Positions 34,846 through 44,667 are shown, numbered from the stretch's first letter. The stretch is DNA of 64,000 bases from Sphingosinicella microcystinivorans (GCF_003634215.1 NZ_RBWX01000007.1:1474945-1538944), one strand, 5' to 3'. A program made the numbers and translations. The notes: generated by a model not told the origin, from the letters alone.

Positions 34846-34884
34846 TTTCATGCCGGAAATGGCGCCTCCCCGCAGGAAACGATA

Positions 34885-35193
34885 TCAGGCTTCGATACTG
34901 TCGAAGACCCTGAACTCGTGCGCGATGGAGCGCTCCACAAGCAATTCATAGATCGCCGCGACATGCTCGCGGGAGAGGCCATGGGCATCAGCTGCGTCGC
35001 AGGCCTTGGCGATGACGTCCGCCTTGCGGTCCTCGTCGCGGACAGCCTCCCGCGCACTCTTCACGCGCGCCGCTGCATCGATGTAGCGCATCCGCTTTGC
35101 CAGCAGCGCGACGATCTCCCGGTCCAGGGCGTCAATCGCCGTGCGGATCTCCGACATGGTCGTGCAGGCGTTGGGAGGAACGATATCGGTCAT
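34885..35193 (-). CDS. Chorismate mutase, AroQ type
   Basis: This 102-residue all-helical protein has the AroQ pattern EIRTAIDALDREIVALLAKRMRYIDAAARVK ... DRKADVIAKACDAADAHGLSREHVAAIYELLVERSI, with conserved Arg and Lys residues of the active site. It converts chorismate to prephenate for phenylalanine and tyrosine synthesis; an isochorismate-pyruvate lyase of the PchB type cannot be excluded. It overlaps the next upstream gene by four bases, forming a three-gene set with the DUF2842 gene and fthC. Confidence 0.85.
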   Translation of the reverse strand: MTDIVPPNACTTMSEIRTAIDALDREIVALLAKRMRYIDAAARVKSAREAVRDEDRKADVIAKACDAADAHGLSREHVAAIYELLVERSIAHEFRVFDSIEA

Positions 35194-35408
35194 TTGCGGA
35201 AGCGTCCGGTTTCTATCCAGCGAACAAGGGGACGGGCGGGGAACACCCAGGCGATGCCGAGCACGACCCAGATGGGAAGCTGCACGAGAACGTGAAGTCG
35301 CGAGACGGGATCAGCGACGGCGACCGCGACAAGCGAATAGACCGCGATCAGGACGATCAGCAGGAGCACGCCGAAGGGCTTTCGGAGACTGGGTTTGGGG
35401 TCGGTCAT
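35190..35408 (-). CDS. DUF2842 family small membrane protein
   Basis: This 72-residue protein has two transmembrane helices (FGVLLLIVLIAVYSLVAVAVA and LHVLVQLPIWVVLGIAWVFPA) and the end PLVRWIETGRF, typical of DUF2842, which is restricted largely to alphaproteobacteria. Function unknown. It overlaps its neighbours on both sides by four bases (ATGA-type junctions), so it is certainly translated with fthC and the chorismate mutase gene. Confidence 0.85.
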   Translation of the reverse strand: MTDPKPSLRKPFGVLLLIVLIAVYSLVAVAVADPVSRLHVLVQLPIWVVLGIAWVFPARPLVRWIETGRFRK

Positions 35409-35992
35409 GCGGTGAGTGTCCTTGTGGGTGTCACCACCGCATCAAGGCGCTGGTCCCAGCTATCTGCCGGAAGCGTATGCAGGATCTGCACATCCCAGGC
35501 GAGGCCGATGGCAATCGTGGGCTGCACGGCCCGGAGCGCGGCAAGTGCGCGGTCGAAGTGGCCCTTGCCCTGGCCGATGCGGTTTCCTTGCGTGTCGGCT
35601 GCGACGAGCGGCACGAAGAGCGTATCGGGGACGCCCTCGGCGGCATCGGCAAGCGGCTGCATCGTGCCGAAGGGGCCGGGCTCCAGCGGGCCGCCGGCGA
35701 CGCGAAAGCGCATGACGTCATCACGGCTCGCGAACCATGGCAGCAGCACCGTTGCGCGGGAGAGGCACGGCGCGGGATCGATCTCGTGGCCCATCGGCAC
35801 ATAGCTGCCGGTGGCGCGGGCATTCGCAAGGAAGGGAAGGGCGCGCGCGGCGAGCGCGGCCTCCAGCGCCCGGCGTTCCTCGGCGGACAGGCCGCGAACG
35901 AACGCCGCGCGCGCTGCGCGAGCATCGCGGCGCAGGGTTTCCTTGTCGAATAGGGCGGCGGTGGGCAAAAGGGAATCCGGGCGACAGGTCAA
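35405..35992 (-). CDS. 5-Formyltetrahydrofolate cyclo-ligase
   Basis: This enzyme converts 5-formyl-THF to 5,10-methenyl-THF using ATP. The 195-residue protein shows LRRDARAARAAFV at the amino end, LPWFASRDDVMRFRV in the middle and the signature RIGQGKGHFDRALAAL. Only a TTG at 35992 opens the full frame; a later TTG is possible, so the start is uncertain. It lies immediately downstream of the 6S RNA gene, as ygfA does in E. coli. Confidence 0.9.
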   Translation of the reverse strand: MTCRPDSLLPTAALFDKETLRRDARAARAAFVRGLSAEERRALEAALAARALPFLANARATGSYVPMGHEIDPAPCLSRATVLLPWFASRDDVMRFRVAGGPLEPGPFGTMQPLADAAEGVPDTLFVPLVAADTQGNRIGQGKGHFDRALAALRAVQPTIAIGLAWDVQILHTLPADSWDQRLDAVVTPTRTLTA

Positions 35993-36011
35993 AAATGGGT
36001 GGCGGAACCGC

Positions 36012-36160
36012 CTCGGCCGTTTGCCGGAATATCCTCTGACGCCAGTAACGTCAGGTGGGCACCATATGGTCGGACCAGGATCCGCACAGGGACAGCACCC
36101 TTGGATGTCGATATCGCCTCAGGGATGTTCGCATCGCGCGCACCAGGCAGTATCCGCCTC
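36012..36160 (-). ncRNA. ssrS: 6S RNA
   Basis: Read on the minus strand, the segment between zapA and fthC contains GATGCGAACATCCCTGAGGCGA on its 5' side, a long arm closed by GGACCAG/CTGGTCC-like pairing, and TGCCCACCTGACG...CGTCAGAGGATATTCC on its 3' side. This is the open-bubble rod layout of alphaproteobacterial 6S RNA, which mimics an open promoter and binds sigma70 RNA polymerase. The genomic position between zapA and fthC is the classical one. The ends are approximate. Confidence 0.8.
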
Positions 36161-36167
36161 GGGCAAT

Positions 36168-36479
36168 CTAGGCGTTGGCGCGCCGCTTCTCAAGGGCTGC
36201 GACAATGGCTTCCACCCGTTGCGCCGCCTTTTCAAGCGCACCCGTCGCGATCGTGTCGCCGAGCGAGGGGTCGCGTTCCTTGAGGTCGAAGAACTCATCG
36301 GCAATCAGGATGGCGGACATCAGCAGCAGGCGAGGCTCGCTCATCTGCCCAAGCGCGCCCTGCAGATCGGCCGCCTTGGCGTCGACATGCGCTGCGAGAC
36401 GGTTCAGCCGCTCTTCCTCGCCATCGCGGCAGGCGAGGGGATAGGAGCGGCCGCCGATGCTGACGTTGATCTGCCCCAC
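36168..36479 (-). CDS. zapA: Cell division protein ZapA
   Basis: ZapA bundles FtsZ filaments at the division septum. The 103-residue protein has the family start INVSIGGRSYPLACRDGEEERLNRLAAHVDAKAADL followed by a long helix (MSEPRLLLMSAILIADEFFDLK) that forms the dimer/tetramer coiled coil. It precedes 6S RNA and follows a small coiled-coil gene by four bases, so the three are probably transcribed together. Confidence 0.92.
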   Translation of the reverse strand: MGQINVSIGGRSYPLACRDGEEERLNRLAAHVDAKAADLQGALGQMSEPRLLLMSAILIADEFFDLKERDPSLGDTIATGALEKAAQRVEAIVAALEKRRANA

Positions 36480-36483
36480 GCGC

Positions 36484-36687
36484 CTAGCTCCGCGACGCGA
36501 TCAGCGCGTCGAGATCGGCGACGGCGCGTTCGGTGGAATCCTTCAGGCGGCGGTGCTTGTGGCGCAGCGCTTCCAGTTCGGTGAGCGCCTCACCTGCATC
36601 GTGTACGCCCCCGGCGGCGCGCTCGAGCTTGTCGAGTGCGCTTTCAAGGCGTGTCAGCGCCGACGCGAAACCGGTCATCTGATCCAT
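36484..36687 (-). CDS. Small coiled-coil protein upstream of zapA
   Basis: This 67-residue protein is predicted helical throughout, with a heptad-like pattern (ALTRLESALDKLERAAGGV, ALTELEALRHKHRRLKDSTERAVADLDALI). It resembles the short DUF4164/ZapB-like coiled coils that often accompany zapA in alphaproteobacteria. No catalytic motif is present. The tight coupling to zapA (four bases) suggests a role at the division ring, which is an inference. Confidence 0.65.
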   Translation of the reverse strand: MDQMTGFASALTRLESALDKLERAAGGVHDAGEALTELEALRHKHRRLKDSTERAVADLDALIASRS

Positions 36688-36920
36688 GCCGAAAAGTCCC
36701 GAAAACAGCAGTTTGGGCGAGGAACATAAGAACGAATCCGAATGACGGTCAAGGCAAGCGCCGGACGGTTCGACGATTCATCTCGATTCAGCCGGATTCC
36801 CGCCTGTTTCGTATATGCATGGCCGCCATGCCTTGACATGACGTTGACGCAGCATAAGCCCCTCTCCATTGTGCGCGCCGATTCGCCGCCCGGCCGAAAT
36901 ATTGGGGAACCAAGCCGAAG

Positions 36921-38891
36921 ATGACCGTCAATCACGCCGATCTCGCCAACGCTGTCCGTGCGCTGGCGATGGATGCCGTACAGGCCGCAAACTCCGGCCA
37001 CCCTGGAATGCCGATGGGCATGGCCGACGCTGCGACGGTTCTCTTCACACAGCATCTGAAGTACGATCCCGAGTGGCCTGAATGGCCTGATCGCGACCGC
37101 TTCGTGCTCTCCGCCGGTCACGGCTCGATGCTGATTTACGCGCTTCTCTATCTCACGGGCTATGAGAAGCCGACGCTCGACCAGATCCGGAACTTCCGCC
37201 AGCTGGGCAGCCCCTGCGCCGGTCACCCCGAGAATTTCGAGCTTCCGGGTGTCGAGACGACGACCGGCCCGCTTGGGCAGGGCCTCGCCACCGCCGTAGG
37301 CATGGCGATCGCGGAGCGTCACCTCAACGCGCGCTTCGGCGACGCGGTGCAGGATCATCACACGTGGGTGATCGCCGGTGACGGCTGCCTCATGGAAGGC
37401 ATCAATCACGAAGCGATCGGCCTTGCCGGGCACCTGAAGCTCGGCCGCCTGAACGTGATCTGGGACGACAACCGCATCACGATCGACGGCGCCACCTCCA
37501 TGTCGACCTCGGAAGACGTGAAGGCGCGCTATGAGGCTTCGGGCTGGCACGTCGTTTCCTGCGACGGCCACGACGCGGCGAGCATCGACGCGGCGCTGCG
37601 GGCCGCGAAGGCTGATCCGCGCCCGTCGCTGATCGCCTGCCGCACGATCATCGGCTACGGCGCGCCCAACAAGCAGGGCACGGCGGCCACGCACGGCTCG
37701 CCGCTCGGCGCGGCTGAAATTGCGGCTGCGCGCGAAACGCTCGGCTGGCATCACGCACCGTTCGAAATCCCGGCGGATATCCTGAACGCATGGCGCACGT
37801 CGGGTGCGCGCGGCACGAAGTTGAGTGCCGACTGGAAGATGGACGCTGCGAAAGCAGAGGGTTACGCGGACTTCCTGACCTGGCTCGACGGTTCGGCACT
37901 GAAAGCCGCGGGCCCGGCACTGAAGGCTCACATCGACGCACTGATCGCCGCGCCGCAGACGGTGGCGACGCGCAAGGCGAGCGAGCTTGCGCTCGGCGCG
38001 ATCAATGCTGCCGTGCCGAACACCATCGGCGGCTCGGCCGACCTCACCGGTTCCAACAATACACTCACAAAGGGCCTCGGCACGCTCGACGCCGCGAATT
38101 ACGGCGGGCGCTACGTCTATTACGGCATCCGTGAATTCGGCATGGCCGCCGCGATGAACGGCATGGCGCTGCACGGCGGCATCGTGCCCTACGGCGGCAC
38201 CTTCCTCGTCTTCACCGACTATTGCCGCCCCGCCATCCGCCTCAGCGCGCTGCAGCGGGCGCAGGCAATCTATGTGATGACGCACGATTCGATCGGGCTT
38301 GGCGAAGACGGCCCGACGCACCAGCCCATCGAGCATGTGATGAGCCTGCGCGTGATGCCGAACGTGCTCGTGATGCGCCCGGCTGACGTCGTCGAGACCG
38401 CCGAGTGCTGGGCGATCGCTCTCGAGAACACGAGCGGCCCGACCGTTCTTGCGCTCTCGCGCCAGAATCTCCCGCAGGTCCGCACCGCGGCGAACGAAAA
38501 CCTCTCCGCAAAGGGGGCGTACCGCCTTCGCGCCGCTGGCGCCGCGCGGAAGGTTGTGTTCCTGGCGACCGGCTCGGAAGTTCAGGCTGCGCTGAATGCC
38601 GCAGACCAGCTCGAAGCCGACGGTATCGGCTGCGATGTCGTGTCCATGCCCTGCTGGGAGCTCTTCGATCTGCAGAGCGATGCCTATCAGGCGGATATCC
38701 TGCCTGAAGACGCGCTCATCGTGTCGGTTGAAGCCGGCACGACCGTGGGCTGGGAACGCTACACGGGCCGCAAGGGTCTGCGGCTTGGCATCGATCGCTT
38801 CGGCGCCTCTGCGCCTGCCGAAGCCTTGTTCGAGAAGTTCGGATTGACCGCCGACGCCATCGCGAAGGCGGTTCGGGGGAAGCTCGCTTAA
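36921..38891 (+). CDS. tkt: Transketolase
   Basis: Transketolase is a thiamine-diphosphate enzyme of the pentose phosphate pathway that moves two-carbon units between sugars. The 656-residue protein begins LANAVRALAMDAVQAANSGHPGMPMGMAD, has the ThDP motif GDGCLMEGINHEAIG...NVIWDDNRITIDG, the pyrimidine domain YYGIREFGMAAAMNGMALHGG, and the tail VGWERYTGRKGL. It heads a run tkt-gap-pgk on the same strand, 24 bases from gap. A TTGACA at about 36833 is a possible -35 element, without a convincing -10. Confidence 0.96.
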   Translation: MTVNHADLANAVRALAMDAVQAANSGHPGMPMGMADAATVLFTQHLKYDPEWPEWPDRDRFVLSAGHGSMLIYALLYLTGYEKPTLDQIRNFRQLGSPCAGHPENFELPGVETTTGPLGQGLATAVGMAIAERHLNARFGDAVQDHHTWVIAGDGCLMEGINHEAIGLAGHLKLGRLNVIWDDNRITIDGATSMSTSEDVKARYEASGWHVVSCDGHDAASIDAALRAAKADPRPSLIACRTIIGYGAPNKQGTAATHGSPLGAAEIAAARETLGWHHAPFEIPADILNAWRTSGARGTKLSADWKMDAAKAEGYADFLTWLDGSALKAAGPALKAHIDALIAAPQTVATRKASELALGAINAAVPNTIGGSADLTGSNNTLTKGLGTLDAANYGGRYVYYGIREFGMAAAMNGMALHGGIVPYGGTFLVFTDYCRPAIRLSALQRAQAIYVMTHDSIGLGEDGPTHQPIEHVMSLRVMPNVLVMRPADVVETAECWAIALENTSGPTVLALSRQNLPQVRTAANENLSAKGAYRLRAAGAARKVVFLATGSEVQAALNAADQLEADGIGCDVVSMPCWELFDLQSDAYQADILPEDALIVSVEAGTTVGWERYTGRKGLRLGIDRFGASAPAEALFEKFGLTADAIAKAVRGKLA

Positions 38892-38915
38892 ATTAGGAAC
38901 AGGAGTACAAGAGAC

Positions 38916-39923
38916 ATGGCGAAGGTTTCGATCAACGGGTTCGGCCGCATCGGGCGTCTTGTAGCACGGGCCATTCTGGAACGCCCGGATAGCGGGCTGG
39001 AACTGGTATCGATCAACGACCTCTCCGACGCGAAGTCGAACGCCCTGCTGTTCAAGCGCGATTCCGTGCACGGAACGTGGCAGGGCACGGTCGAAGTCGA
39101 CGGCAATGATCTCATCATCGACGGCAAGCGCATCAAGGTTTCGGCCGAGCGCGACCCGGCGAACCTGCCGCACGCCGCGAACGGCGTCGATATCGCGCTC
39201 GAATGCACCGGCTTCTTCACGGACCGCGCTTCGGCCGAGAAGCACATGGCGGCGGGCGCCAAGCGCGTGCTGATCTCCGCGCCGGGCAAGAACGTCGACC
39301 TCACGGTCGTTTTCGGCGTGAACAACGACAAGCTCTCGGCCGATCACAAGATCGTGTCGAACGCCAGCTGCACGACGAACTGCCTTGCCCCGGTCGCCAA
39401 GGTGCTGAACGATGCGCTCGGCATCGAACGCGGCCTGATGACGACGGTGCACGCCTACACGAACGACCAGAAAATCCTCGACCAGATCCACGACGATCCG
39501 CGCCGTGCCCGCGCTGCCGCTATGTCGATGATCCCGACCACGACCGGCGCCGCGCGCGCCGTCGGCGAGGTGCTTCCCGAACTGAAGGGCAAGCTCGACG
39601 GTTCGGCGATCCGCGTGCCGACGCCCGACGTCAGCCTCGTCGATCTGACTTTCACGCCGAAGCGCGACACGACGAAGGACGAAGTGAACGCGATCCTGAA
39701 GGCGGCGTCTGAATCCGGCCCTCTGAAGGGCATCCTCTGCTATTCGGACGAGCCGCTGGTTTCGATCGACTATCAGCACACCGCTGCGTCTTCGACCATC
39801 GACAGCCTTGAAACCGCCGTGCTTGAAGGCAAGCTCGTCCGCGTCGTTTCGTGGTATGATAACGAGTGGGGCTTCTCGAACCGCATGGTCGACACCGCCA
39901 AAGCGATGGCGGCGTTCCTCTAA
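38916..39923 (+). CDS. gap: Glyceraldehyde-3-phosphate dehydrogenase, type I
   Basis: GAPDH oxidatively phosphorylates glyceraldehyde-3-phosphate. The 335-residue protein has the NAD-binding start [17 protein letters not shown], catalytic Cys152 in SNASCTTNC, and the carboxy-terminal [15 protein letters not shown]. An unusual feature is the motif KRDSVHGTW, common to this family. It lies between tkt and pgk; pgk begins three bases after the gap stop, so the pair is transcribed and translated together. Confidence 0.97.
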   Translation: MAKVSINGFGRIGRLVARAILERPDSGLELVSINDLSDAKSNALLFKRDSVHGTWQGTVEVDGNDLIIDGKRIKVSAERDPANLPHAANGVDIALECTGFFTDRASAEKHMAAGAKRVLISAPGKNVDLTVVFGVNNDKLSADHKIVSNASCTTNCLAPVAKVLNDALGIERGLMTTVHAYTNDQKILDQIHDDPRRARAAAMSMIPTTTGAARAVGEVLPELKGKLDGSAIRVPTPDVSLVDLTFTPKRDTTKDEVNAILKAASESGPLKGILCYSDEPLVSIDYQHTAASSTIDSLETAVLEGKLVRVVSWYDNEWGFSNRMVDTAKAMAAFL

Positions 39924-39925
39924 CC

Positions 39926-41119
39926 ATGGCGAAGTTCCGGACGCTCGACGATATCGGGGACGTGCGCGGCAAGCGCGTCCTCGTTCGTGCCGATCTCAAT
40001 GTGCCGATGCAGGACGGCAAGGTCAGCGACGACACGCGCCTTCGTGCGGCGCAGCCGACCATCGCCGAACTCGCCGACAAAGGCGCGATCGTGCTGGTGC
40101 TCTCGCACTTCGGGCGTCCGAAGGGCGAAGACCCGATGCTCAGCCTGTCACCAATATCGAGCGCGCTTGCGAAGGTGCTCGGTCGCACGGTGGGTTTCGT
40201 CACCGAGTGCAAGGGGCCGGCGGCCGAACAGGCTGTGGGTCTGATGGCGGCGGGCGAAATCGCGGTGCTTGAGAACACGCGCTTCGAGGCGGGCGAAGAG
40301 AAGAACGATCCGGCGCTCGTCGCCGCCATCGCGAAGCTCGGCGACCTTTACGTCAACGACGCCTTTTCCGCCGCGCACCGTGCGCACGCCTCCACGGAGG
40401 GGCTGGCGCATGTGCTTCCCGCGTATGCGGGCCGTTCCATGCAGGCGGAGCTGGAGCACCTGGAAGCCGCACTTGGCGAGCCTGAACGGCCTGTCGCGGC
40501 GGTTGTCGGCGGCGCGAAAGTATCGTCGAAGCTCGATGTGCTCAACAACCTTGTCAGCAAGGTCGATCACCTGATCATCGGCGGCGGCATGGCGAACACC
40601 TTCCTTGCCGCGAAGGGTGTCGATGTCGGCAAGTCGCTTTGCGAGCACGATCTCAAGGAGACCGCGCTCGGCATCCTCGCCAAGGCGGACGCGGCGCGCT
40701 GCACCGTGCACCTGCCGTACGACGTCGTCGTGGCGAAGGAGTTCAAGGCGAACGCCGCGAACCGGACCGTGAACGTGCACGAGGTGGGGGCGGACGAGAT
40801 GATCCTCGACGTTGGCCCCGCTGCTGTCGAGGCGCTTTCGGACGCGCTCAAGACCTGCCGGACGCTGGTGTGGAACGGGCCGCTCGGTGCGTTCGAACTG
40901 GAGCCGTTCGATGCGGCGACAGTCGCCCTCGCGCGCACGGCGGCGGCGCTCACCGAAGCTGGAAGCCTCGTTTCGGTGGCGGGCGGCGGCGATACGGTCG
41001 CGGCGCTCAACCATGCGGGCGTTGCGGACAGCTTCAGCTTCGTCTCGACCGCAGGCGGTGCCTTCCTCGAATGGATGGAAGGCAAGGCGCTTCCGGGTGT
41101 TGAGGCGCTGCGGGCGTAA
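39926..41119 (+). CDS. pgk: Phosphoglycerate kinase
   Basis: This kinase makes ATP from 1,3-bisphosphoglycerate. The 397-residue protein has the substrate-site start [58 protein letters not shown], and the nucleotide-binding [16 protein letters not shown] 39926 gives the normal family length. With gap and the class I aldolase further on it makes up a lower-glycolysis/gluconeogenesis cluster. Confidence 0.97.
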   Translation: MAKFRTLDDIGDVRGKRVLVRADLNVPMQDGKVSDDTRLRAAQPTIAELADKGAIVLVLSHFGRPKGEDPMLSLSPISSALAKVLGRTVGFVTECKGPAAEQAVGLMAAGEIAVLENTRFEAGEEKNDPALVAAIAKLGDLYVNDAFSAAHRAHASTEGLAHVLPAYAGRSMQAELEHLEAALGEPERPVAAVVGGAKVSSKLDVLNNLVSKVDHLIIGGGMANTFLAAKGVDVGKSLCEHDLKETALGILAKADAARCTVHLPYDVVVAKEFKANAANRTVNVHEVGADEMILDVGPAAVEALSDALKTCRTLVWNGPLGAFELEPFDAATVALARTAAALTEAGSLVSVAGGGDTVAALNHAGVADSFSFVSTAGGAFLEWMEGKALPGVEALRA

Positions 41120-41172
41120 CGAACCCGGTTTTGTCGCGGCGGTGCGTCGTTTCAACCATGGTAAGTCGGAAA

Positions 41173-41187
41173 TTAACCATTTCTTAA
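41173..41187 (+). promoter_or_regulatory. CtrA-type binding site
   Basis: The sequence TTAACCATTTCTTAA is TTAA-N7-TTAA, the full recognition pattern of the alphaproteobacterial cell-cycle regulator CtrA. It lies 38 bases before the start of the CAP-domain gene, in an AT-rich island within GC-rich DNA. Binding is inferred from the consensus. Confidence 0.5.
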
Positions 41188-41224
41188 AACCCGACCTTAA
41201 GCCTTGCGGGCGAAGGTCGGTGCC

Positions 41225-41743
41225 ATGCTTATGCGTCTCGCCACTGCTGCGTTCCTGATCGCCAGCCCTGCCGTTGCGGCGGGCTTCTCCACGGTTGCGG
41301 TTGCCAAGCAGAGCTGGTGCGCAGCGGGCGACGTCAATCCGGTCGAGGCGGTCGAGGCGCTGAACGATCTGCGCCGCGCGCAGGGCTTGTCCCCGGTGCG
41401 TGTCAATATGGCGCTCACCCGTGCCGCGCAGCACCATTCGGACGACCTTGCCGGGTGGGGCAAGCTTTCGCACAGCGGTTCCGATGGCAGCAACTTCGTC
41501 GACCGTGCCGAGCGCGCGCGCTTTGACGGCGTGCCGCGTGCCGAGAACGTGGCGTGGAACCTGCCGACCTCGCACGCCGTGGTCGTCGCGTGGGAACGGA
41601 GCCCCGGCCACCGCGACAACATGATGCTCGAAGACGTCACCGATGTCGGCATCGGTTACGCCTGCTCGCCCACCAAGGGGCGTTTCTGGACGATGGTGCT
41701 CGGACGCGCAGAAGCGCAGTTCACGCTCGCCGCGCTCAACTAG
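41225..41743 (+). CDS. Exported CAP (SCP/PR1) domain protein
   Basis: This 172-residue protein has a signal peptide (LATAAFLIASPAVAAG) and a single CAP domain: NPVEAVEALNDLRRAQGLSPVRVN, AAQHHSDDLAGWGKLSHSGSDG, AENVAWN, VVVAWERSPGHRDNMM and VGIGYACSPTKGRFWTMVLG. The conserved His and Glu residues of the CAP cavity are visible. Bacterial members are secreted and mostly uncharacterised. ATG 41225 is preferred, an ATG six bases later being possible. A CtrA-like site lies upstream. Confidence 0.85.
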   Translation: MLMRLATAAFLIASPAVAAGFSTVAVAKQSWCAAGDVNPVEAVEALNDLRRAQGLSPVRVNMALTRAAQHHSDDLAGWGKLSHSGSDGSNFVDRAERARFDGVPRAENVAWNLPTSHAVVVAWERSPGHRDNMMLEDVTDVGIGYACSPTKGRFWTMVLGRAEAQFTLAALN

Positions 41744-41840
41744 CCTATCATCCTGAATCCACGCGGGAGGTCGTTGCGATGCGCGGCCCTCTTCTGTATC
41801 ACGCGCGGCAACCCGAACTATCCAGCGACGAGGACGACGC

Positions 41841-42755
41841 ATGAAGATCACGAAAGCCGTGAAGGCCATCCTTTCCAACTATGAAAGCGACAACCCCGGC
41901 ACGAAGGCGAACCTCGCCCGGATCCTGATGCAGGGCCAGCTCGGCGGCACCGGCAAGCTCATCATCCTCCCCGTCGACCAGGGCTTCGAGCACGGACCGG
42001 CGCGCAGCTTCGCGGTCAACGAGCCGGCTTACGACCCGCACTATCACTTCCAGATCGCCATTGACGCGGGGCTTTCGGCCTATGCCGCGCCGCTCGGCAT
42101 GATCGAGGCGGGCGCCGACACGTTCGCGGGGCAGATCCCCACGATCCTCAAGGTGAACAGCTCGAACAGCTGGGCGACCTCGATCAACCAGGCCGTCACC
42201 GGCACGGTTGACGACGCGCTGCGCCTGGGCTGCTCGGCAATCGGCTTCACCATCTATCCGGGCGCGGACGACGTGTTCGACATGATGGAAGAGATCCGCG
42301 AGATGTCGGCCGAAGCAAAGTCTGTGGGCATCGCCACGGTGATCTGGTCGTACCCGCGCGGCGGCAACCTTTCGAAGGACGGTGAGCTTGCGCTCGACGT
42401 TGGCGCCTATGCGGCGCACATGGCCGCGCTCCTCGGCGCGCATATCATCAAGGTGAAACTGCCGACCGCGCACATCGAGCAGAAGGACGCGCAGAAGGCC
42501 TACGAGAAGCTGGACAGCTCGACGCAGGCGAAGCGCGTGGCGCATGTCGTGAAGTCGTGCTTCAACGGCCGCCGCATCGTCGTCTTCTCGGGCGGTGCCG
42601 CGAAGGGTGCCGACGCGGTCTATCAGGACGCGCGCGACATCCGCGACGGCGGTGGCAATGGCTCGATCATCGGCCGCAACACATTCCAGCGCCCGCGCGA
42701 CGAAGCGATGGCGATGCTTGGGAAGCTGGTGAACATCTACAAGGGCAAGGAATAG
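41841..42755 (+). CDS. Fructose-bisphosphate aldolase, class I (DhnA/FbaB type)
   Basis: This is a 304-residue class I (Schiff-base) aldolase of the archaeal/DhnA type, cleaving or forming fructose-1,6-bisphosphate. Visible features are [56 protein letters not shown] with the likely Schiff-base Lys, and [10 protein letters not shown] with GRNTFQRP for phosphate binding. It differs from the metal-dependent class II enzyme usually found with gap and pgk. thiE follows after seven bases. Confidence 0.92.
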   Translation: MKITKAVKAILSNYESDNPGTKANLARILMQGQLGGTGKLIILPVDQGFEHGPARSFAVNEPAYDPHYHFQIAIDAGLSAYAAPLGMIEAGADTFAGQIPTILKVNSSNSWATSINQAVTGTVDDALRLGCSAIGFTIYPGADDVFDMMEEIREMSAEAKSVGIATVIWSYPRGGNLSKDGELALDVGAYAAHMAALLGAHIIKVKLPTAHIEQKDAQKAYEKLDSSTQAKRVAHVVKSCFNGRRIVVFSGGAAKGADAVYQDARDIRDGGGNGSIIGRNTFQRPRDEAMAMLGKLVNIYKGKE

Positions 42756-42762
42756 GCCCTTT

Positions 42763-43431
42763 ATGGATGACGAGGTCGCGCTCGATCCGCGTTTCGCAGA
42801 CCGTTTCGGGCGCGAACCTCGCCCGCCGTGCCAGCTCTATCTCATCTCGCCTGAGCGCTACGATCCGGGCTTTCCCGAAAAGCTGAAAGCCGCGCTCGAC
42901 GCAGGGGTGGTTGCTGCGTTCCAGCTGCGGCTGAAGGGTGTGGAGGATATGGAAATCCTGCGCGCCGGGGCAGCGTTGAAGCCGATCCTTGCCGCCTATG
43001 ACGTGGCCTTCATCCTCAACGACCGCGCCGATCTTGCGAAGGAACTCGGGGCGGACGGCGTTCATCTCGGCCAGACCGACGGCAGTGTTGCTGAGGCGCG
43101 CAGCCTGCTCGGCCACGACGCGCAGATCGGCGTCACTTGCCACGACAGCCGCCATCTTGCGATGGAAGCCGGCGAGGCGGGGGCGGACTATGTGGCTTTC
43201 GGCGCGTTTTATCCCACCAGCACCAAGGCGACGACGCATCGCCCCGATCCTTCGATTCTCTCGTGGTGGACGACGATCAGCGAAATTCCCTGTGTCGCCA
43301 TCGGGGGCATCACTGCGGAGAACGCCTCTCCCCTTATCGAGGCGGGGGCCGATTTTCTGGCTGTCAGCGGCGCTGTGTGGAACGCCGACCCGGCATCCGC
43401 AGTTCGGGATTTTGCGAAGCTTCTGAAGTAG
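42763..43431 (+). CDS. thiE: Thiamine-phosphate synthase
   Basis: ThiE joins the pyrimidine and thiazole halves of thiamine. The 222-residue TIM-barrel protein contains [72 protein letters not shown] and [30 protein letters not shown]. The Gly-rich end binds the phosphate. It is probably co-transcribed with the aldolase gene, and thiamine diphosphate is the cofactor of the nearby transketolase. Its end faces a convergent acyltransferase gene five bases away. Confidence 0.92.
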   Translation: MDDEVALDPRFADRFGREPRPPCQLYLISPERYDPGFPEKLKAALDAGVVAAFQLRLKGVEDMEILRAGAALKPILAAYDVAFILNDRADLAKELGADGVHLGQTDGSVAEARSLLGHDAQIGVTCHDSRHLAMEAGEAGADYVAFGAFYPTSTKATTHRPDPSILSWWTTISEIPCVAIGGITAENASPLIEAGADFLAVSGAVWNADPASAVRDFAKLLK

Positions 43432-43436
43432 CTCGT

Positions 43437-44543
43437 TCAGGCTGGTCGGCGCATCGCCGTGGAGCGTTCCAGCAGCATTTCGATCCATTTTCTGAGAAAA
43501 CGCGTGAACCCGCGTTCCAACGTGCGCGACATCATGAGCGCGAAACACACAATGAGGGCGAGCACCAGCAGCGACATCAAAGGTCCGTGGAGCTTGGCGA
43601 ATGCCGCTCCGGAAAGCAGTTCGGTAATCGGCCGATGAAACATGTAAAGCGTGAACGTGCCGCCGGCCAAGAAGCGGATGGCGGACGAAAACCGCATAAG
43701 CACGGGTGGAATCAGTGTCCGGACGGCGACCAGGTGCAACGTGAACAGAAAGCCGATCAGGAGGTCGGTGATAAGGTTCGTCGCATCGCGAAGCACATAC
43801 CACATCGGAAAATTGCCACTAAACCAACCGCGTAGTGCCGGCGGCACGCCCGCAAAGCCAATCACCGCAATGGCGGCAATGCTGAGGATGGCGATGAGGG
43901 GGCGCGCCGGAAGCGTGGTCTTGTCGATATTGCGGTAAAGCCATACGCCGGCCAGCCAGGCCGGACTGAGGAGCAGGATCGCCGGCCCTGCGACCATCAT
44001 GCCAAGAAGCATGAGGCCGATGCGAAGCTTGCCCTTCGTGAAAACCCAAATGCCGAAAAGCGTATAGTAGGCAGCCTCGTAGCACAGAGACCAGAAGGGC
44101 TGGTTGAGCGGTATGTCCGCGTCGTTGAGCCAGGACCTGTTGAGAAACAGCAGCGACGAAACAATGTCCCACGCCGACCATTCCGCGGACTTTACTGTCC
44201 CCGATGACCATCCCGGTGGCGAAACTATCGCAGCGCAGGCGACGCTGAGCAGGATTGCAGGAACGATGACCGCGTAAAGGCGTGAGGCGCGAGCCGCCAG
44301 ATAGTCTCGCCATCCCCGGTTGTTGTCGAACGTGCTATGGGCAATCACAAGGCCGGACAGCACGAAGAACACGATCACGGCCTCGTGTGCGAACTTGCCG
44401 GCGAAGGTGATGGGCAGATCAAAGCCGTCTTGTCGCATGTGCGCAATAACCACGATCAGCGCGGCAAAGGCGCGCCACAGATCGAGATAGAGCGAGAAAG
44501 CCTTGTCCCTTAAAGGGCTTGCAGCGGCGGGCGTGGCGATCAT
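43437..44543 (-). CDS. Membrane acyltransferase of the acyltransferase-3 family
   Basis: This 368-residue integral membrane protein has about ten helices. The family signature is SLYLDLWRAFAALIVVIAHM near the start, with the conserved Arg and His, followed by AVIVFFVLSGLVIAHS and later FWSLCYEAAYYTLFG. It would acylate a polysaccharide or lipid head group. ATG 44543 is chosen because AGGAAG lies just before it; the frame is open upstream. It is distinct from the acyltransferase at 7083. It is divergent from efp. Confidence 0.85.
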   Translation of the reverse strand: MIATPAAASPLRDKAFSLYLDLWRAFAALIVVIAHMRQDGFDLPITFAGKFAHEAVIVFFVLSGLVIAHSTFDNNRGWRDYLAARASRLYAVIVPAILLSVACAAIVSPPGWSSGTVKSAEWSAWDIVSSLLFLNRSWLNDADIPLNQPFWSLCYEAAYYTLFGIWVFTKGKLRIGLMLLGMMVAGPAILLLSPAWLAGVWLYRNIDKTTLPARPLIAILSIAAIAVIGFAGVPPALRGWFSGNFPMWYVLRDATNLITDLLIGFLFTLHLVAVRTLIPPVLMRFSSAIRFLAGGTFTLYMFHRPITELLSGAAFAKLHGPLMSLLVLALIVCFALMMSRTLERGFTRFLRKWIEMLLERSTAMRRPA

Positions 44544-44667
44544 GATTCTTCCTATTCTGAAGAAAATGCCTTTCCAAACGATTTCGTCCCGCCTTGAGCC
44601 CGCGCCCTCAGGCTGATAGAAGCCCCGCACTTTTCCGGTTTCGGCTCTCTTTCTCAGGATTGCACCC

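Noticed and set aside
36675-39779. A 1034-codon open frame on the minus strand opposite tkt and gap
   Set aside because: It is fully antisense to two clear enzyme genes, its translation is Arg/His-rich without any domain pattern, and such frames are expected in GC-rich DNA.
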